A stretch of 38,841 nt of DNA from Pseudomonadota bacterium (GCA_021783855.1 JAJXTL010000010.1:1-38841), one strand, 5' to 3'. Shown: positions 7,255-16,145, numbered from the stretch's first letter. Numbers and translations are program-made. The notes: generated by a model not told the origin, from the letters alone.

Positions 7255-7398
7255 GGTAGGACAGCTGTTCTGAGGAACAGATGAAGCATTTCGAGTTTTT
7301 TGAGGCGTCACTCGGTCAGAGCTGCCAGGCTCTGGAATCTCAAACGACACATAGTGATCGGCAGTACCCGTTGGCGAACGACGGCTAACTGTACGTTT

Positions 7399-7414
7399 TG
7401 TAAGATTTGCTACA
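7399..7414 (+). promoter_or_regulatory. NifA upstream activator sequence of nifE
   Basis: TGT-AAGATTTGCT-ACA is an exact TGT-N10-ACA NifA site. It ends 79 bp before the -24 element of the nifE promoter, the usual distance for enhancer looping. The inner half ATTTGCTACAT is shared with the site before rnfA. Confidence 0.9.
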
Positions 7415-7492
7415 TATATTAAAAAGTTAAAGTACGCGCCATTCCGAATATCACTCCTGTATAAACAGGCCATTACAGTTCATGCAGATCAT

Positions 7493-7508
7493 TGGCATGA
7501 TGTTTGCT
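7493..7508 (+). promoter_or_regulatory. Sigma54 (-24/-12) promoter of nifENX operon
   Basis: TGGCATGATGTTTGCT matches the RpoN consensus TGGCACG-N4-TTGCW at all but one position, with GG and GC at the correct 10-bp spacing. Transcription should start near 7519-7521, leaving a leader of about 190 nt that includes the repeat hairpin before nifE. Confidence 0.9.
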
Positions 7509-7575
7509 GACTATCCCAGTGCAGGCAGGTGAGACAGGTTTTTAATCATCTGCCCGGGAAATTCACAGTGGCATT

Positions 7576-7693
7576 TAACGTGAAACTCGCGAAGCGTTCG
7601 TTTGCCTCCTCTCCTTCCGGGAGAGGATTGAAGTGAGGGAAACGGGCATGGCGAGCTTCATCATCAGGGGTGGCATCTTCGCCATGCCCGTTA
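7576..7693 (+). repeat. Dispersed boundary repeat, copy 2 (nifE leader)
   Basis: Full-length copy: TTAACGTGAAACTCGCGAAG at the left, a central CTCTCCTTCCGGGAGAGG palindrome, GTGAGGGAAACGGGC, and a terminal hairpin. The hairpin arms AACGGGCATGGCGA (7641-7654) and TCGCCATGCCCGTT (7679-7692) pair perfectly over 14 bp. The loop contains TTCATCATCAGGGGTGG, shared with copy 1. The hairpin ends 20 bp before the nifE ATG and would be the main structure in the nifE leader RNA. Confidence 0.9.
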
Positions 7694-7711
7694 GTCAGGA
7701 TGGGCTGGAAA

Positions 7712-9097
7712 ATGTCGACTACACTTGCGGAAAAAGTACAGGACGTATTCAACGAACCCGGTTGCGAAGTCAATCAGGGCAAGTCTGCCAAGGAACGCAA
7801 GAAAGGCTGTACCAAGCAATTGGTGCCTGGGGCTGCGGCCGGCGGCTGTGCATTCGACGGCGCCAAGATTGCGTTGCAACCGCTCACCGACGTGGCGCAC
7901 CTGGTACATGGTCCGATTGCCTGCGAAGGCAATTCATGGGACAACCGCAGCGCAAACTCGTCCGGTTCAAAACTTTATCGTACCGGCTTCACCACCGACA
8001 TCAGCGAGCTGGACGTGATCTACGGCGGCGAGAAACGATTGTATCGTTCGATCAAGGAAATCATCGACAAATACGACCCGCCGGCGGTATTCGTCTATCA
8101 GACCTGCGTCACCGCGCTGATCGGCGACGACATCGAGGCGGTGTGCAAGGCGGCGGCGAAGAAATTCGGCAAACCCGTCATTCCGGTGAATGCGCCGGGT
8201 TTTGTCGGCAACAAGAATCTGGGCAACAAGCTGGGTGGCGAAGCGCTGCTCGATTATGTGATCGGTACTGCCGAGCCTGAATACACCACGCCTTATGACA
8301 TCAACATCATCGGCGAGTACAACCTGTCCGGCGAGTTGTGGCAGATCAAGCCGCTGCTCGATGAACTGGGTATCCGTTTGCTGGCCTGCATCAGCGGGGA
8401 TGCCAAATACAATGAAGTGGCTTACTCGCACCGCGCCAAAGCGGCGATGATGGTGTGCTCCAAAGCGATGATCAACATCGCGCGCAAGATGGAAGAGCGT
8501 TACGCCATACCGTTTTTCGAAGGTTCATTTTATGGCGTATCCGACATGTCGGATTCGCTGCGCCAGATCGCCGGTTTGCTGATCATGCAGGGTGCACCTG
8601 ACGAGTTGATGGACAGGACAGACGCGCTGATCGAGCGCGAGGAAACGCGCGTCTGGGCGCGCATGAAGGCCTATACGCCGCGTCTGCAAGACAAGCGCGT
8701 GCTGCTGATTACCGGCGGCGTGAAGTCGTGGTCGGTGGTGGCCGCCTTGCAGGAGGTCGGCATGAATGTGGTGGGCACCAGCACCAAAAAATCCACCGCG
8801 GAAGACAAGGAAAAGATCAAGGAAATGATGGCCGAGGATGCGCATGCGGTCGATGACATGAGTCCGCGTGATATTTACAAAATGCTGAAAGATGCGCGCG
8901 CCGACATCATGCTCTCCGGTGGACGCTCCCAGTTTATTGCGCTGAAGGCCAAAATGCCCTGGCTGGACATCAATCAGGAGCGCCATTACGCCTACGCCGG
9001 TTATGAAGGGATGGTCGAGCTGGTCAAGCAGATCGACAAGTCGCTGTATAACCCGGTATGGGAACAGGTGCGCATCCCCGCACCGTGGGAGGTTTGA
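7712..9097 (+). CDS. nifE: Nitrogenase FeMo-cofactor scaffold subunit NifE
   Basis: A 461-residue NifE, forming with NifN the scaffold on which the NifB-made cluster matures into FeMo-co. It has the NifE N terminus FNEPGC, then GGCAFDGAKIALQPLTDVAH and HGPIACEGNSWDNR with conserved cluster-region cysteines, GEYNLSGELWQIKPLL, VCSKAMINIARKM and the C-terminal LDINQERHYAYAGYEGM. The ATG at 7712 is preferred because family members begin a few residues before FNEPGC; the in-frame upstream part would run into the repeat hairpin. Ribosome binding site is weak (AGGA at 7697-7700). It opens a seven-gene sigma54/NifA unit and is separated from nifN by a single base. Confidence 0.97.
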   Translation: MSTTLAEKVQDVFNEPGCEVNQGKSAKERKKGCTKQLVPGAAAGGCAFDGAKIALQPLTDVAHLVHGPIACEGNSWDNRSANSSGSKLYRTGFTTDISELDVIYGGEKRLYRSIKEIIDKYDPPAVFVYQTCVTALIGDDIEAVCKAAAKKFGKPVIPVNAPGFVGNKNLGNKLGGEALLDYVIGTAEPEYTTPYDINIIGEYNLSGELWQIKPLLDELGIRLLACISGDAKYNEVAYSHRAKAAMMVCSKAMINIARKMEERYAIPFFEGSFYGVSDMSDSLRQIAGLLIMQGAPDELMDRTDALIEREETRVWARMKAYTPRLQDKRVLLITGGVKSWSVVAALQEVGMNVVGTSTKKSTAEDKEKIKEMMAEDAHAVDDMSPRDIYKMLKDARADIMLSGGRSQFIALKAKMPWLDINQERHYAYAGYEGMVELVKQIDKSLYNPVWEQVRIPAPWEV

Positions 9098-9098
9098 C

Positions 9099-10457
9099 AT
9101 GGCACAGGTCACGGAGTCGAAGAAATCCTGCACGGTGAACCCGCTCAAAATGAGCCAGCCGCTGGGCGCCAGTTACGCGTACATGGGCATGAATAACTGC
9201 ATGCCGATGATGCACGGCTCGCAGGGATGTACAGGGTTTGGCCTGGTGTTGCTGGTGCGGCATTTTCGCGAAGCGATTCCGTTGCAGACCACGGCGATGA
9301 ATGAAGCGACCACCATCTTGGGCGGCATGGAGCAGATTGAACAGGCCATTGTCAATATCAAGACGCGCGCCAATCCGGATCTGATCGGCATCTGCTCGAC
9401 GGGATTGACCGAGACCAAGGGCGAGGATGTGGCGGGCGATCTGAAGCTCATCCGCGCCAAACATCCTGAACTGGGCGACACGCAGGTGGTGTATGTATCG
9501 ACACCGGACTATACCGGGGCGTTTCAGGACGGCTGGGCAAAAGCGGTGCTGGCGATGATACAGGCGCTGGTGGAACCCGTTTCCCTGAAAATAGACAAAC
9601 AAATCAACGTTCTGGCGGGTTGCCATCTGACGGCAGGGGACATTGAGGAATTACGCGAAATCATCGAAGCCTTCGGCTTGAATCCTGTGATGATGCCGGA
9701 TATTTCCGGCTCACTGGATGGCCATATTCCGGAGGATTTCAGCCCGAGTACCATAGGCGGCACAACGCTTGCGCAAGTTCGCAGCATGGGTGCATCGGGT
9801 ATGACCATCGCGATCGGCGAGCAGATGCGCAGCTGTGCCGAAGCGCTGCACGCGATGACCGGTGTGGACTATGAACTGTTCGACCGGCTGACCGGGTTGG
9901 AGGTGAATGACCGTATGCTGATGACGCTGTCGCGAATTTCCGGTCGCGAAGTGCCGATGAAATATCGTCGCCAGCGCAGCCAGTTGGTGGATGCGATGCT
10001 GGATGGTCACTTTTTCTTTGGCGGCAAAAAAATCGCGATCGGTGCCGAGCCTGATTTGCTGTGGGCAACCGCCAGCTGGCTGGCCGAGATGGGTTGCGAA
10101 TTGACGGCGCTGGTGACGACAACCAAGTCGCCTGTGTTTGCCCAATTGCCTGCAGATGAGGTGCTGATCGGCGATCTGGAAGACCTGGAGCTGCGCGCCA
10201 AGGGATGCGATCTGTTGATTACGCACTCGCACGGGCGACAGGCTGCCGAGCGACTCTCTATTCCTTTTTTCCGGATGGGAATCCCGATGTTCGACCGGCT
10301 CGGCTCAGCGCACCAGTTGTCGGTGGGTTATCGCGGCACGCGCAGACTGGTCTTCGAAATCGGCAATATGTTTTTAGCTTCGGGCCATGAAAACCATCCC
10401 GGCAGCTGGCCGCTTCCCGCTGCTGAGGCTGCGCCGGTCGCCGAACTGGTTTTTTGA
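9099..10457 (+). CDS. nifN: Nitrogenase FeMo-cofactor scaffold subunit NifN
   Basis: A 452-residue partner of NifE. It shows CTVNPLKMSQPLGASYAYMG, then HGSQGCTGFGLVLLVRHFRE, the NifN counterpart of the NifK cluster-binding segment, plus ATTILGGMEQ, CSTGLTETKGEDV and a C-terminal HGRQAAERLSIPFFRMGIPM. The ATG at 9099 starts one base after the nifE TGA, with GGGAGG (9087-9092) inside nifE as Shine-Dalgarno, which indicates translational coupling and equimolar synthesis. It is a separate NifN, with no fused NifB or NifX domain at its end. Confidence 0.97.
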   Translation: MAQVTESKKSCTVNPLKMSQPLGASYAYMGMNNCMPMMHGSQGCTGFGLVLLVRHFREAIPLQTTAMNEATTILGGMEQIEQAIVNIKTRANPDLIGICSTGLTETKGEDVAGDLKLIRAKHPELGDTQVVYVSTPDYTGAFQDGWAKAVLAMIQALVEPVSLKIDKQINVLAGCHLTAGDIEELREIIEAFGLNPVMMPDISGSLDGHIPEDFSPSTIGGTTLAQVRSMGASGMTIAIGEQMRSCAEALHAMTGVDYELFDRLTGLEVNDRMLMTLSRISGREVPMKYRRQRSQLVDAMLDGHFFFGGKKIAIGAEPDLLWATASWLAEMGCELTALVTTTKSPVFAQLPADEVLIGDLEDLELRAKGCDLLITHSHGRQAAERLSIPFFRMGIPMFDRLGSAHQLSVGYRGTRRLVFEIGNMFLASGHENHPGSWPLPAAEAAPVAELVF

Positions 10458-10479
10458 TTACTTTGAAAAGGAGCAGACC

Positions 10480-10881
10480 ATGAAAGTCGCATTTTCCACA
10501 CAGGACCTGCAGCGTGTAGACGCTCACTTTGGCTGGGCCAAAAACATCGCAGTCTACGATGTCAGGGTGGATGGCTATGATTTTATCGAGACCTTTGCGT
10601 TTGAGGGCGACCTGAAAGAAGACGGCGATGAAGACAAACTGGCGCCTAAATTGGCGGCAATCCATGATTGCGCGATTCTCTATGTCGCCGCGATTGGCGG
10701 ATCAGGCGCGGCTAGGGTGGTCGCGAACAAGATCCATCCGATCAAGGTGTCCCAGCCGGAAGTGATTCTGGACATACTGGACAAGTTGCAGGATGTATTA
10801 AAAGGAACGCCGCCACCCTGGCTGCGTAAGGCCTTGCTCAAGGATCAGGAGCGGGTGATTGATTTTGAAGACGAGGTATAA
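10480..10881 (+). CDS. nifX: FeMo-cofactor carrier NifX
   Basis: A 133-residue NifX/NafY-type protein that binds NifB-co and VK-cluster and carries them in FeMo-co synthesis (family knowledge). It begins MKVAFSTQDLQRVDAHFGWA, contains the family VAAIGGSGAARVVANKIHPIKV segment, and extends to PPWLRKALLKD. The ATG at 10480 has AAAAGGAG at 10467-10474. The upstream in-frame extension overlaps nifN and is rejected. It sits directly between nifN and the DUF269 gene, the usual order. Confidence 0.95.
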   Translation: MKVAFSTQDLQRVDAHFGWAKNIAVYDVRVDGYDFIETFAFEGDLKEDGDEDKLAPKLAAIHDCAILYVAAIGGSGAARVVANKIHPIKVSQPEVILDILDKLQDVLKGTPPPWLRKALLKDQERVIDFEDEV

Positions 10882-10884
10882 AAA

Positions 10885-11346
10885 ATGACTGAAACTGCAA
10901 TAGCATCTCCGCTCGAAACCGTGTTTGTACAGGAACTGGTCAAACAATGGCGGGCACAGGATATCAACGGTATCTGGGAGGGTAAATCCGATGAGACATT
11001 GTTGGCACCCTACATCATCACCAAGGAACAACGACGCGAGATGCCCATCATGGGCGACCCGGATCCTGAAACGCTATGGCGGCTGGAGCTGTTTTATAAC
11101 GCGATTGGCTTGTCCATCGAGCGACTGACCGGCGTGATGGTCTCGCCGATGATGAAAATGTCGCATGAGGGCTTCGGTCGTCAGGTGCTCATCGCGGGTC
11201 GTCTGATTGTCGTCAACAAGCAACTGCGCGATGTGCATCGTTTCGGCTTCAACAGTATGGAAATACTGGCGGAAGAAGGCCAGAAGTTTGTTACCGCCGG
11301 CGTGGAGATGATCAGGCAGTTTCCCGATGTGGCGAATTACGGTTAA
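10885..11346 (+). CDS. NifX-associated nitrogen fixation protein (DUF269)
   Basis: A 153-residue protein of the NifX-associated DUF269 family, almost always encoded beside nifX in diazotrophs and of unknown biochemical role. Family features seen are [49 protein letters not shown] and [20 protein letters not shown] with RFGFNS. Starts 3 bp after the nifX stop. Soluble, no metal-binding cysteines, so direct cluster ligation is unlikely. Confidence 0.95.
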   Translation: MTETAIASPLETVFVQELVKQWRAQDINGIWEGKSDETLLAPYIITKEQRREMPIMGDPDPETLWRLELFYNAIGLSIERLTGVMVSPMMKMSHEGFGRQVLIAGRLIVVNKQLRDVHRFGFNSMEILAEEGQKFVTAGVEMIRQFPDVANYG

Positions 11347-11355
11347 GAGGAAAAC

Positions 11356-11553
11356 ATGGAAGACATCGATACACTCAAGGCTCGGGTGAAAAAGCTCAAC
11401 CAGCAGGCCACTGCGCTCAAGATGGATCTGCACGATCTGTCGGAAGATTTGCCGACCGGGTGGGAGCGCATCATGGAAGTCGCCCAGAAAGCCTATGACG
11501 CTCATGCATCGCTTGCTGAAGCGCGCAAGCTGTTGGGTGCGGCCGGCGGCTGA
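11356..11553 (+). CDS. Small nif-associated helical protein (DUF683/CCE_0567 family)
   Basis: A 65-residue, mostly helical protein: [21 protein letters not shown], then [19 protein letters not shown]. This matches the DUF683 (Rop-like) family encoded after the DUF269 gene in many nif operons. A cyanobacterial homologue was described as a metal-binding helical hairpin (family knowledge). Here the likely ligands are His and Asp/Glu, as there are no cysteines. Shine-Dalgarno AGAGGAAA precedes the ATG at 11356. Confidence 0.93.
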   Translation: MEDIDTLKARVKKLNQQATALKMDLHDLSEDLPTGWERIMEVAQKAYDAHASLAEARKLLGAAGG

Positions 11554-11570
11554 ATTTAAGGAGAATAATC

Positions 11571-11885
11571 ATGGGTTTATTTAGCGTCACCCTGCCGAGC
11601 GGCGAAATATGGACACCGAATTTCGTCGCTGAACTCGATCAGGGTAAATGCATCGGCTGCGGTCGCTGCTATAAGGTCTGTTCCCGCGATGTGCTGCAAC
11701 TGGTCGGCATCGACGATGAAGGCGAGATAGTGGCCCTTGCGGGGGGAGAGGACGATGACGATGACGAGGAGTACGAAAAGAAGGTGATGACCATCGCGCA
11801 TAAGGAAAACTGCATCGGTTGTCTGGCGTGCTCTAAAATTTGTCCGAAAAAATGCTACACCCATAGCCCCTTGCCCAGCGAGTAA
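11571..11885 (+). CDS. fdxB: Nif-specific ferredoxin III (2 x 4Fe-4S)
   Basis: A 104-residue FdxB-type ferredoxin, an electron carrier tied to nitrogen fixation. The first cluster motif is [14 protein letters not shown] (about residues 27-40) and the second [15 protein letters not shown] near the C terminus. Between them an acidic run ([14 protein letters not shown]) forms a marked low-complexity loop. TAAGGAGAATAATC precedes the ATG at 11571, a strong ribosome binding site. Fifth gene of the nifE operon. The second motif carries an extra Cys, common in this family. Confidence 0.95.
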   Translation: MGLFSVTLPSGEIWTPNFVAELDQGKCIGCGRCYKVCSRDVLQLVGIDDEGEIVALAGGEDDDDDEEYEKKVMTIAHKENCIGCLACSKICPKKCYTHSPLPSE

Positions 11886-11899
11886 GTCGGGAGCTTGTG

Positions 11900-12514
11900 A
11901 TGAAGGCAAGATTTAACCACATGAGTTATGGCTGGCTTCTGGCACGCGCCAAATATCCTGAGGACGAACTGACAATTGTATTTGCTAGTGTGATTCAGGC
12001 AATTGCCAAGGGTAATATACATCCCCCTAATCCGGGCATGGGGCTCAGTGGCGATCAATTTGCCGAATTGCTGGATTGTTATTTTCCCGGCGGTAGCGGT
12101 GAAATTTTGGATGCTTGTTCCGGTGAAGCTTATGCGGCTTATGTTCCTCCATTGATGAGCGAGTTTGAAGACTTGTTGGCAATATTGATGGAACATCGCA
12201 GTAATGATACTGAGAGCAACGAATGGCTGGCCTATGCCGTGGCAAGCGGCTGTATGGGCCGCGATCATCTCTATCATGACATGGGGCTGCCGGACCGTCG
12301 CACCTTGTCCGCTTTGCTGGAGCGATATTTCACATCTCTCTTCCACAAAAATGTGCATAACATGAAATGGAAGAAGTTTTTCTACAAGCAACTTTGCGAC
12401 CGAGCCGAGATCATCATGTGCCCGGCTCGAAGCTGCCAGTCATGCGTTGATTACAAAAACTGCTTCGAGTCAGAGGGTGCTGTGACTGCACGGGTGATGG
12501 AAGAAACCCACTGA
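11900..12514 (+). CDS. nifQ: Molybdenum donor protein NifQ
   Basis: A 204-residue NifQ, which holds a Mo-Fe-S cluster and donates molybdenum to NifEN/NifH during FeMo-co assembly. The diagnostic C-terminal motif CPARSCQSCVDYKNC fits Cx4Cx2Cx5C, and the upstream GCMGRDHLYHDMGLPDRRTL segment is typical. ATG at 11900 follows GGGAG at 11889-11893; a GTG at 11897 is an alternative. Last gene of the nifE operon, convergent with nifA, separated by 47 bp without an obvious terminator. Confidence 0.95.
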   Translation: MKARFNHMSYGWLLARAKYPEDELTIVFASVIQAIAKGNIHPPNPGMGLSGDQFAELLDCYFPGGSGEILDACSGEAYAAYVPPLMSEFEDLLAILMEHRSNDTESNEWLAYAVASGCMGRDHLYHDMGLPDRRTLSALLERYFTSLFHKNVHNMKWKKFFYKQLCDRAEIIMCPARSCQSCVDYKNCFESEGAVTARVMEETH

Positions 12515-12561
12515 TTCGCAGGTGTGATTATTGGCCGGTGTTTTCGTCAAATGCTGGATTG

Positions 12562-14172
12562 TCAGAACTTCTTGACTTCAACGTTGTATTTCAACAAGGC
12601 ATAATTCAGCTGTCGCGTCGAAATACCCAGCACACGCGCTGCCTTGGCCTGTACCCAGCCGCTTTGCTTCAATGCGGCAATCAGGCGCTCGCGCTCCGTG
12701 GAGGGTGCCGGTTCACTTGAAGGGGTATCCTGCTCGACGGGATCAGGTGCAGCAGGCCTGTCACGACGCACAGGCTGAACAATGATCGGAATCGGTTGGC
12801 GCTCACCGTGCAACTCTTGAGTAAGACATTTACCCTGCTGGCAGGGGAAATCAATTTCCCGGATGACGGTGTTACGGGTCATGGTCGCAGTACGCTCAAC
12901 GCAATTTTCAAGCTCGCGGACATTGCCCGGCCAATAGCAGTTAGTCAGCACGCTTATTGCTTCCTGCGACAGCGTCAGCGAGCGTTTGTTTTCCTGATTG
13001 AATTTGTTTAAAAAACGTTCCACCAGATAGGGAATATCCTCGCGCCGGTCTCGCAGAGGCGGCAGGTAAATACTGACTACATTAATCCGGTAGTACAGGT
13101 CGGAGCGGAATTCGCCGTTTGCAACGGCCTTCTCCAAATTGCGATTGGTAGCGGTAATCAGGCGCACATCAACGCGTATCGAACGGTTGCCGCCAACACG
13201 CTCGAATTCCCGTTCCTGTAATACGCGCAACAATTTGGCTTGAAATGCAGGCGAGATGTCGCCGATTTCATCGAGGAACAGCGTACCGCCGTGAGCCAGT
13301 TCGAAACGCCCTTTACGTTCGCCCTGTGCACCGGTGAACGAGCCCTTCTCGTGGCCGAACAGTTCTGATTCGAGCAGGGTCTCGGTCAATGCAGCACAAT
13401 TGACCTTGATAAACGGGGCATCCTTGCGCGGGCTCAAAAAATGAATGGCGCGGGCAATCACTTCCTTGCCCGTGCCGCTTTCGCCGCGCAACAGCACGGT
13501 GGCGCGTCCCGGGGCGGCAAGGTGCGCTTGCGAAAACACCTCCTGCATAGGCTTGGAATAACCGACTACATTGTCGATGCTATATTTGCCGTGCAACTCA
13601 ATTTTAAGACGCTGTTGTTCCTGAATGAGCTGGCTGCGATCGTTCGCCACGGCTTGATTTAAGCGAACAGTCTGACCGACCAGATTTGCCACCATGGTGA
13701 GCAACAGGACGTCATTGTGAAATTTTCCGACACGCGCATCTGCCACCCGGTCTATGCTCAACACACCGATGGTGTCCTTGCCTGACTTGATCGGTACGCC
13801 GATGAAGGCGATTGTTTTATCGGTCGCTTCATCGAGCGAACCGGTGCGATTCAGAAACAGCGGTTCTTCAGAAATGTCGTGCAGTACAACAGGCAAGCCG
13901 GATTGTAATATCCTGCCGGTAATGCCTTCCCCCGATTGATAGCGCCCGCGTTTGAATTCTTCGCTCGACAGTCCGCTTGCACCAACTAGGTGCAGCTCGC
14001 CCGATTCCTGCAACAAGCTGATCATGCCACGGCGCGTATTCAAATGAACGGATAGCACGTTCAGAACCTCGCGCAAGGTTTTTGACAGATTGAGCGATGA
14101 ACTCAGAATCTTGCCTACTTCGTAAATCGTGACCAGCTCCATGTTGCTGTTCCGCTCCAATGTTTTGGTCAT
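12562..14172 (-). CDS. nifA: Nif-specific sigma54 activator NifA
   Basis: A 536-residue enhancer-binding protein that switches on the sigma54 nif promoters seen in this window. Order: GAF domain (about 25-175), AAA+ domain (about 200-430) with Walker A GESGTGKE at 230-237 and Walker [12 protein letters not shown], and a C-terminal Fis-type helix-turn-helix ([17 protein letters not shown]). The sigma54-contact loop is GSFTGA (277-282) in place of the common GAFTGA. Cysteines 412, 424, 444 and 449 fit Cx11Cx19Cx4C exactly, the motif of NifA proteins that sense oxygen and iron directly. AAGGA lies before the ATG at 14172. No NifA site is visible upstream, so it may be expressed from a sigma70 promoter. 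Confidence 0.97.
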   Translation of the reverse strand: MTKTLERNSNMELVTIYEVGKILSSSLNLSKTLREVLNVLSVHLNTRRGMISLLQESGELHLVGASGLSSEEFKRGRYQSGEGITGRILQSGLPVVLHDISEEPLFLNRTGSLDEATDKTIAFIGVPIKSGKDTIGVLSIDRVADARVGKFHNDVLLLTMVANLVGQTVRLNQAVANDRSQLIQEQQRLKIELHGKYSIDNVVGYSKPMQEVFSQAHLAAPGRATVLLRGESGTGKEVIARAIHFLSPRKDAPFIKVNCAALTETLLESELFGHEKGSFTGAQGERKGRFELAHGGTLFLDEIGDISPAFQAKLLRVLQEREFERVGGNRSIRVDVRLITATNRNLEKAVANGEFRSDLYYRINVVSIYLPPLRDRREDIPYLVERFLNKFNQENKRSLTLSQEAISVLTNCYWPGNVRELENCVERTATMTRNTVIREIDFPCQQGKCLTQELHGERQPIPIIVQPVRRDRPAAPDPVEQDTPSSEPAPSTERERLIAALKQSGWVQAKAARVLGISTRQLNYALLKYNVEVKKF

Positions 14173-14433
14173 TTTGCTTCCTTAAAGATCGATGCGGGGT
14201 TTATATTTATATAGTGTGATTCGCCCATTTTCCAGCGTGGGACAAACAAATTTAAAATTAGTTGTTAAAAATACAGTTAACCGCATAACTTTGTGAAAGC
14301 AATAATTATGCCTGTTAGTGTATTTGCCAACTGCTTGCGCATCACAGCAAGATCACAAGGTATTTTCAGGCATATTTTTTGCTGGCACCAACGTTACAAC
14401 GTGGTGTTTTGTAAACTACCCAAAGAGGAATAT
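14173..14433. other. Divergent nifA / fmdB-like intergenic region
   Basis: A 261-bp AT-rich stretch between divergently transcribed genes. On the minus strand TATATA/TATAAA-rich DNA (about 14198-14216) could be a -10 region for nifA, without a convincing -35. On the plus strand TGGCACCAACGTTACA (14383-14398) looks like a sigma54 element but has AC in place of the invariant GC, and no TGT-N10-ACA site lies upstream. Confidence 0.45.
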
Positions 14434-14661
14434 ATGCCGATCTACGAATACCGATGCAAGGACTGCAACAAAACATTCGATCTTCTAATCAGGGCATCCA
14501 CCGTCCCGGCCTGCCCGGAGTGCGGCAGCACAGAGCTTGAAAAACTGGTGTCGTTGCTGGCCCCACATGGCAAGACCGCCGATATCCTTAAGCGTGCACG
14601 CAGCCAGGCCGCCAAGGAAGGACATTTCAGCAACTACAAGAAGTCAGAGTTAAAACGGTGA
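14434..14661 (+). CDS. FmdB-family zinc-ribbon protein
   Basis: A 75-residue protein with the FmdB zinc ribbon: MPIYEYRCKDCNKTFDLL, then CPECGS, giving a CxxC-CxxC four-cysteine zinc site in the first 36 residues. The rest is a basic, likely helical tail (LKRARSQAAKEGHFSNYKKS). The family was named as a putative regulator of amidase/formamidase genes, but its function is unsettled. AGAGGAATAT precedes the ATG at 14434. The longer upstream frame (from 14293) lacks family similarity. It lies between nifA and the NifA-controlled isc operon, which suggests a nif-linked role. Confidence 0.88.
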   Translation: MPIYEYRCKDCNKTFDLLIRASTVPACPECGSTELEKLVSLLAPHGKTADILKRARSQAAKEGHFSNYKKSELKR

Positions 14662-14715
14662 TGCTTTACACCTTCCGTCGTACTCACCTTCAATCGCAGC
14701 AATGCTCCGTTTTCT

Positions 14716-14731
14716 TGTACTGAGTACTACA
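14716..14731 (+). promoter_or_regulatory. NifA upstream activator sequence of the isc operon
   Basis: TGT-ACTGAGTACT-ACA is an exact TGT-N10-ACA site with a fully self-complementary outer frame (TTGTACT...AGTACTACAA, one mismatch). It ends 78 bp before the -24 box. The intervening DNA is very AT-rich, compatible with bending. Confidence 0.9.
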
Positions 14732-14808
14732 AAAACAACAATTGCAACAATTCATATTATTTTATTTTTCATCTATTTATACAATGAGTTATATGAAAAT
14801 TTCAGCAT

Positions 14809-14824
14809 TGGTACGCAACTTGCA
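14809..14824 (+). promoter_or_regulatory. Sigma54 promoter of the isc operon
   Basis: TGGTACGCAACTTGCA matches TGGCACG-N4-TTGCW with one mismatch (T for C in TGGC). Transcription would start near 14835, leaving about 48 nt before the iscS ATG. Confidence 0.88.
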
Positions 14825-14882
14825 TAGCTAATAGCGAACAGATTGCTAACCGATAAACGCTCAACAGGCCTTGACGACGACT

Positions 14883-16133
14883 ATGCTCAAACTACCTATT
14901 TATCTGGATTACTCAGCCACCACTCCGGTTGACCCGCGCGTGGCGCAAAAGATGATTCCCTATCTGACCGAGATGTTTGGTAATCCGGCCAGTCGTTCGC
15001 ATGTTTTTGGCTGGGATGCCGACCAGGCTGTCGAAAAGGCGCGCGAACAGGTCGCAGCACTGGTTAATGCCGATCCCAAGGAGATAGTCTGGACCAGCGG
15101 CGCGACCGAATCCAACAATCTCGCCATCAAGGGCGCTGCGAATTTCTACGCCGCTAAGGGCCGTCACCTGATTACGATCAAGACAGAACATAAGGCCGTG
15201 CTGGATACGGTGCGTGAACTGGAACGGCAGGGATACACGGCAACCTATCTGACGCCGCTGGAAAACGGTCTGATCGACCTCGATGCGCTCAAGGCCGCGA
15301 TTCGTCCCGACACAGTCCTGGTTTCGGTCATGCACGTGAATAACGAAATCGGCGTCATTCAGGACATCGTTGCCATCGGTAACTTGTGTCGCGAAAAGGG
15401 CATCGTGTTTCATGTAGATGCCGCGCAATCAACCGGCAAGGTGGAAATCGATCTGAAAAAGCTGCCGGTCGATCTGATGAGCTTTTCTGCGCACAAGACC
15501 TATGGCCCCAAGGGTATCGGTGCACTTTATGTGCGCCGCAAACCGCGCATACGCATCGAAGCGCAAATGCACGGCGGCGGTCACGAGCGTGGTATGCGCT
15601 CCGGTACGCTGGCAACTCACCAGATCGTCGGAATGGGCGAGGCGTTTCGCATTGCCAAAGAAGACATGGCGACTGAAAACGAGCGGATTCTTGCGTTGCG
15701 AAACAAACTGCTCAAGGGGCTGCAGGAGATCGAGGAGGCCTATATCAATGGCGATCTCGAACAGCGTGTCGCGCACAACCTTAACGTCAGCTTTAACTAT
15801 GTCGAGGGAGAATCTCTGATGATGGCGGTGAAAAACCTAGCGGTTTCTTCCGGATCGGCTTGTACCTCTGCCAGCCTTGAGCCTTCCTATGTGCTCAAAG
15901 CCATTGGACGCGAAGATGAACTGGCTCATTCCTCCATCCGCTTCAGCGTGGGCCGTTTCACTACCGAAGAAGACATCGATTACACGGTGGAGCTCATCAA
16001 GAGCAAGGTTACGCAATTGCGCGATCTGTCGCCGCTCTGGGATATGTTCAAGGCGGGGATCGATCTTTCTACCGTCAGCTGGGCGCATGGCACGGAATCT
16101 CACCGCGACCAGGAGAAGGCAGCAGCACATTAA
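14883..16133 (+). CDS. iscS: Cysteine desulfurase, IscS type, in nif context
   Basis: A 416-residue pyridoxal-phosphate cysteine desulfurase that supplies sulfur for Fe-S cluster assembly. Seen: [18 protein letters not shown] at the N terminus, [21 protein letters not shown], the PLP lysine in [17 protein letters not shown], and the catalytic Cys loop [21 protein letters not shown]. The loop and [15 protein letters not shown] are those of the IscS branch, not classical NifS. The C terminus is slightly longer than E. coli IscS (404 aa). The ATG at 14883 begins [10 protein letters not shown]; a TTG at 14871 would add four residues. Neither has a strong Shine-Dalgarno. First gene of a NifA/sigma54 operon. 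Confidence 0.95.
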   Translation: MLKLPIYLDYSATTPVDPRVAQKMIPYLTEMFGNPASRSHVFGWDADQAVEKAREQVAALVNADPKEIVWTSGATESNNLAIKGAANFYAAKGRHLITIKTEHKAVLDTVRELERQGYTATYLTPLENGLIDLDALKAAIRPDTVLVSVMHVNNEIGVIQDIVAIGNLCREKGIVFHVDAAQSTGKVEIDLKKLPVDLMSFSAHKTYGPKGIGALYVRRKPRIRIEAQMHGGGHERGMRSGTLATHQIVGMGEAFRIAKEDMATENERILALRNKLLKGLQEIEEAYINGDLEQRVAHNLNVSFNYVEGESLMMAVKNLAVSSGSACTSASLEPSYVLKAIGREDELAHSSIRFSVGRFTTEEDIDYTVELIKSKVTQLRDLSPLWDMFKAGIDLSTVSWAHGTESHRDQEKAAAH

Positions 16134-16145
16134 TAACAGGAGCGC

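Larger units (their letters stand above)
7255..7711. other. nifE upstream region (promoter and leader)
   Basis: A gene-free 457-bp stretch between nrdG and nifE. It contains a NifA upstream activator at 7399-7414, a sigma54 promoter at 7493-7508 and, within the transcribed leader, a complete copy of the dispersed boundary repeat at 7576-7693. The minus-strand open frame across 7201-7473 has no recognisable domain and overlaps nrdG; I treat it as spurious. Confidence 0.8.

Noticed and set aside
7201..7473. 90-residue minus-strand protein over the end of nrdG and the nifE upstream site
   Set aside because: It overlaps nrdG and the NifA site, and no domain is recognised.
12515..12561. Terminator between convergent nifQ and nifA
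   Set aside because: No stem-loop with a T-run is visible in the 47 bp.
14280..14400. NifA site upstream of the FmdB-like gene
   Set aside because: No TGT-N10-ACA sequence was found on scanning, and the -12 part of the sigma54-like element is wrong.
14293..14433. N-terminal extension of the FmdB-like protein
   Set aside because: The family starts exactly at MPIYEYRC, with AGAGGA before the ATG at 14434; the extension would span the promoter region.
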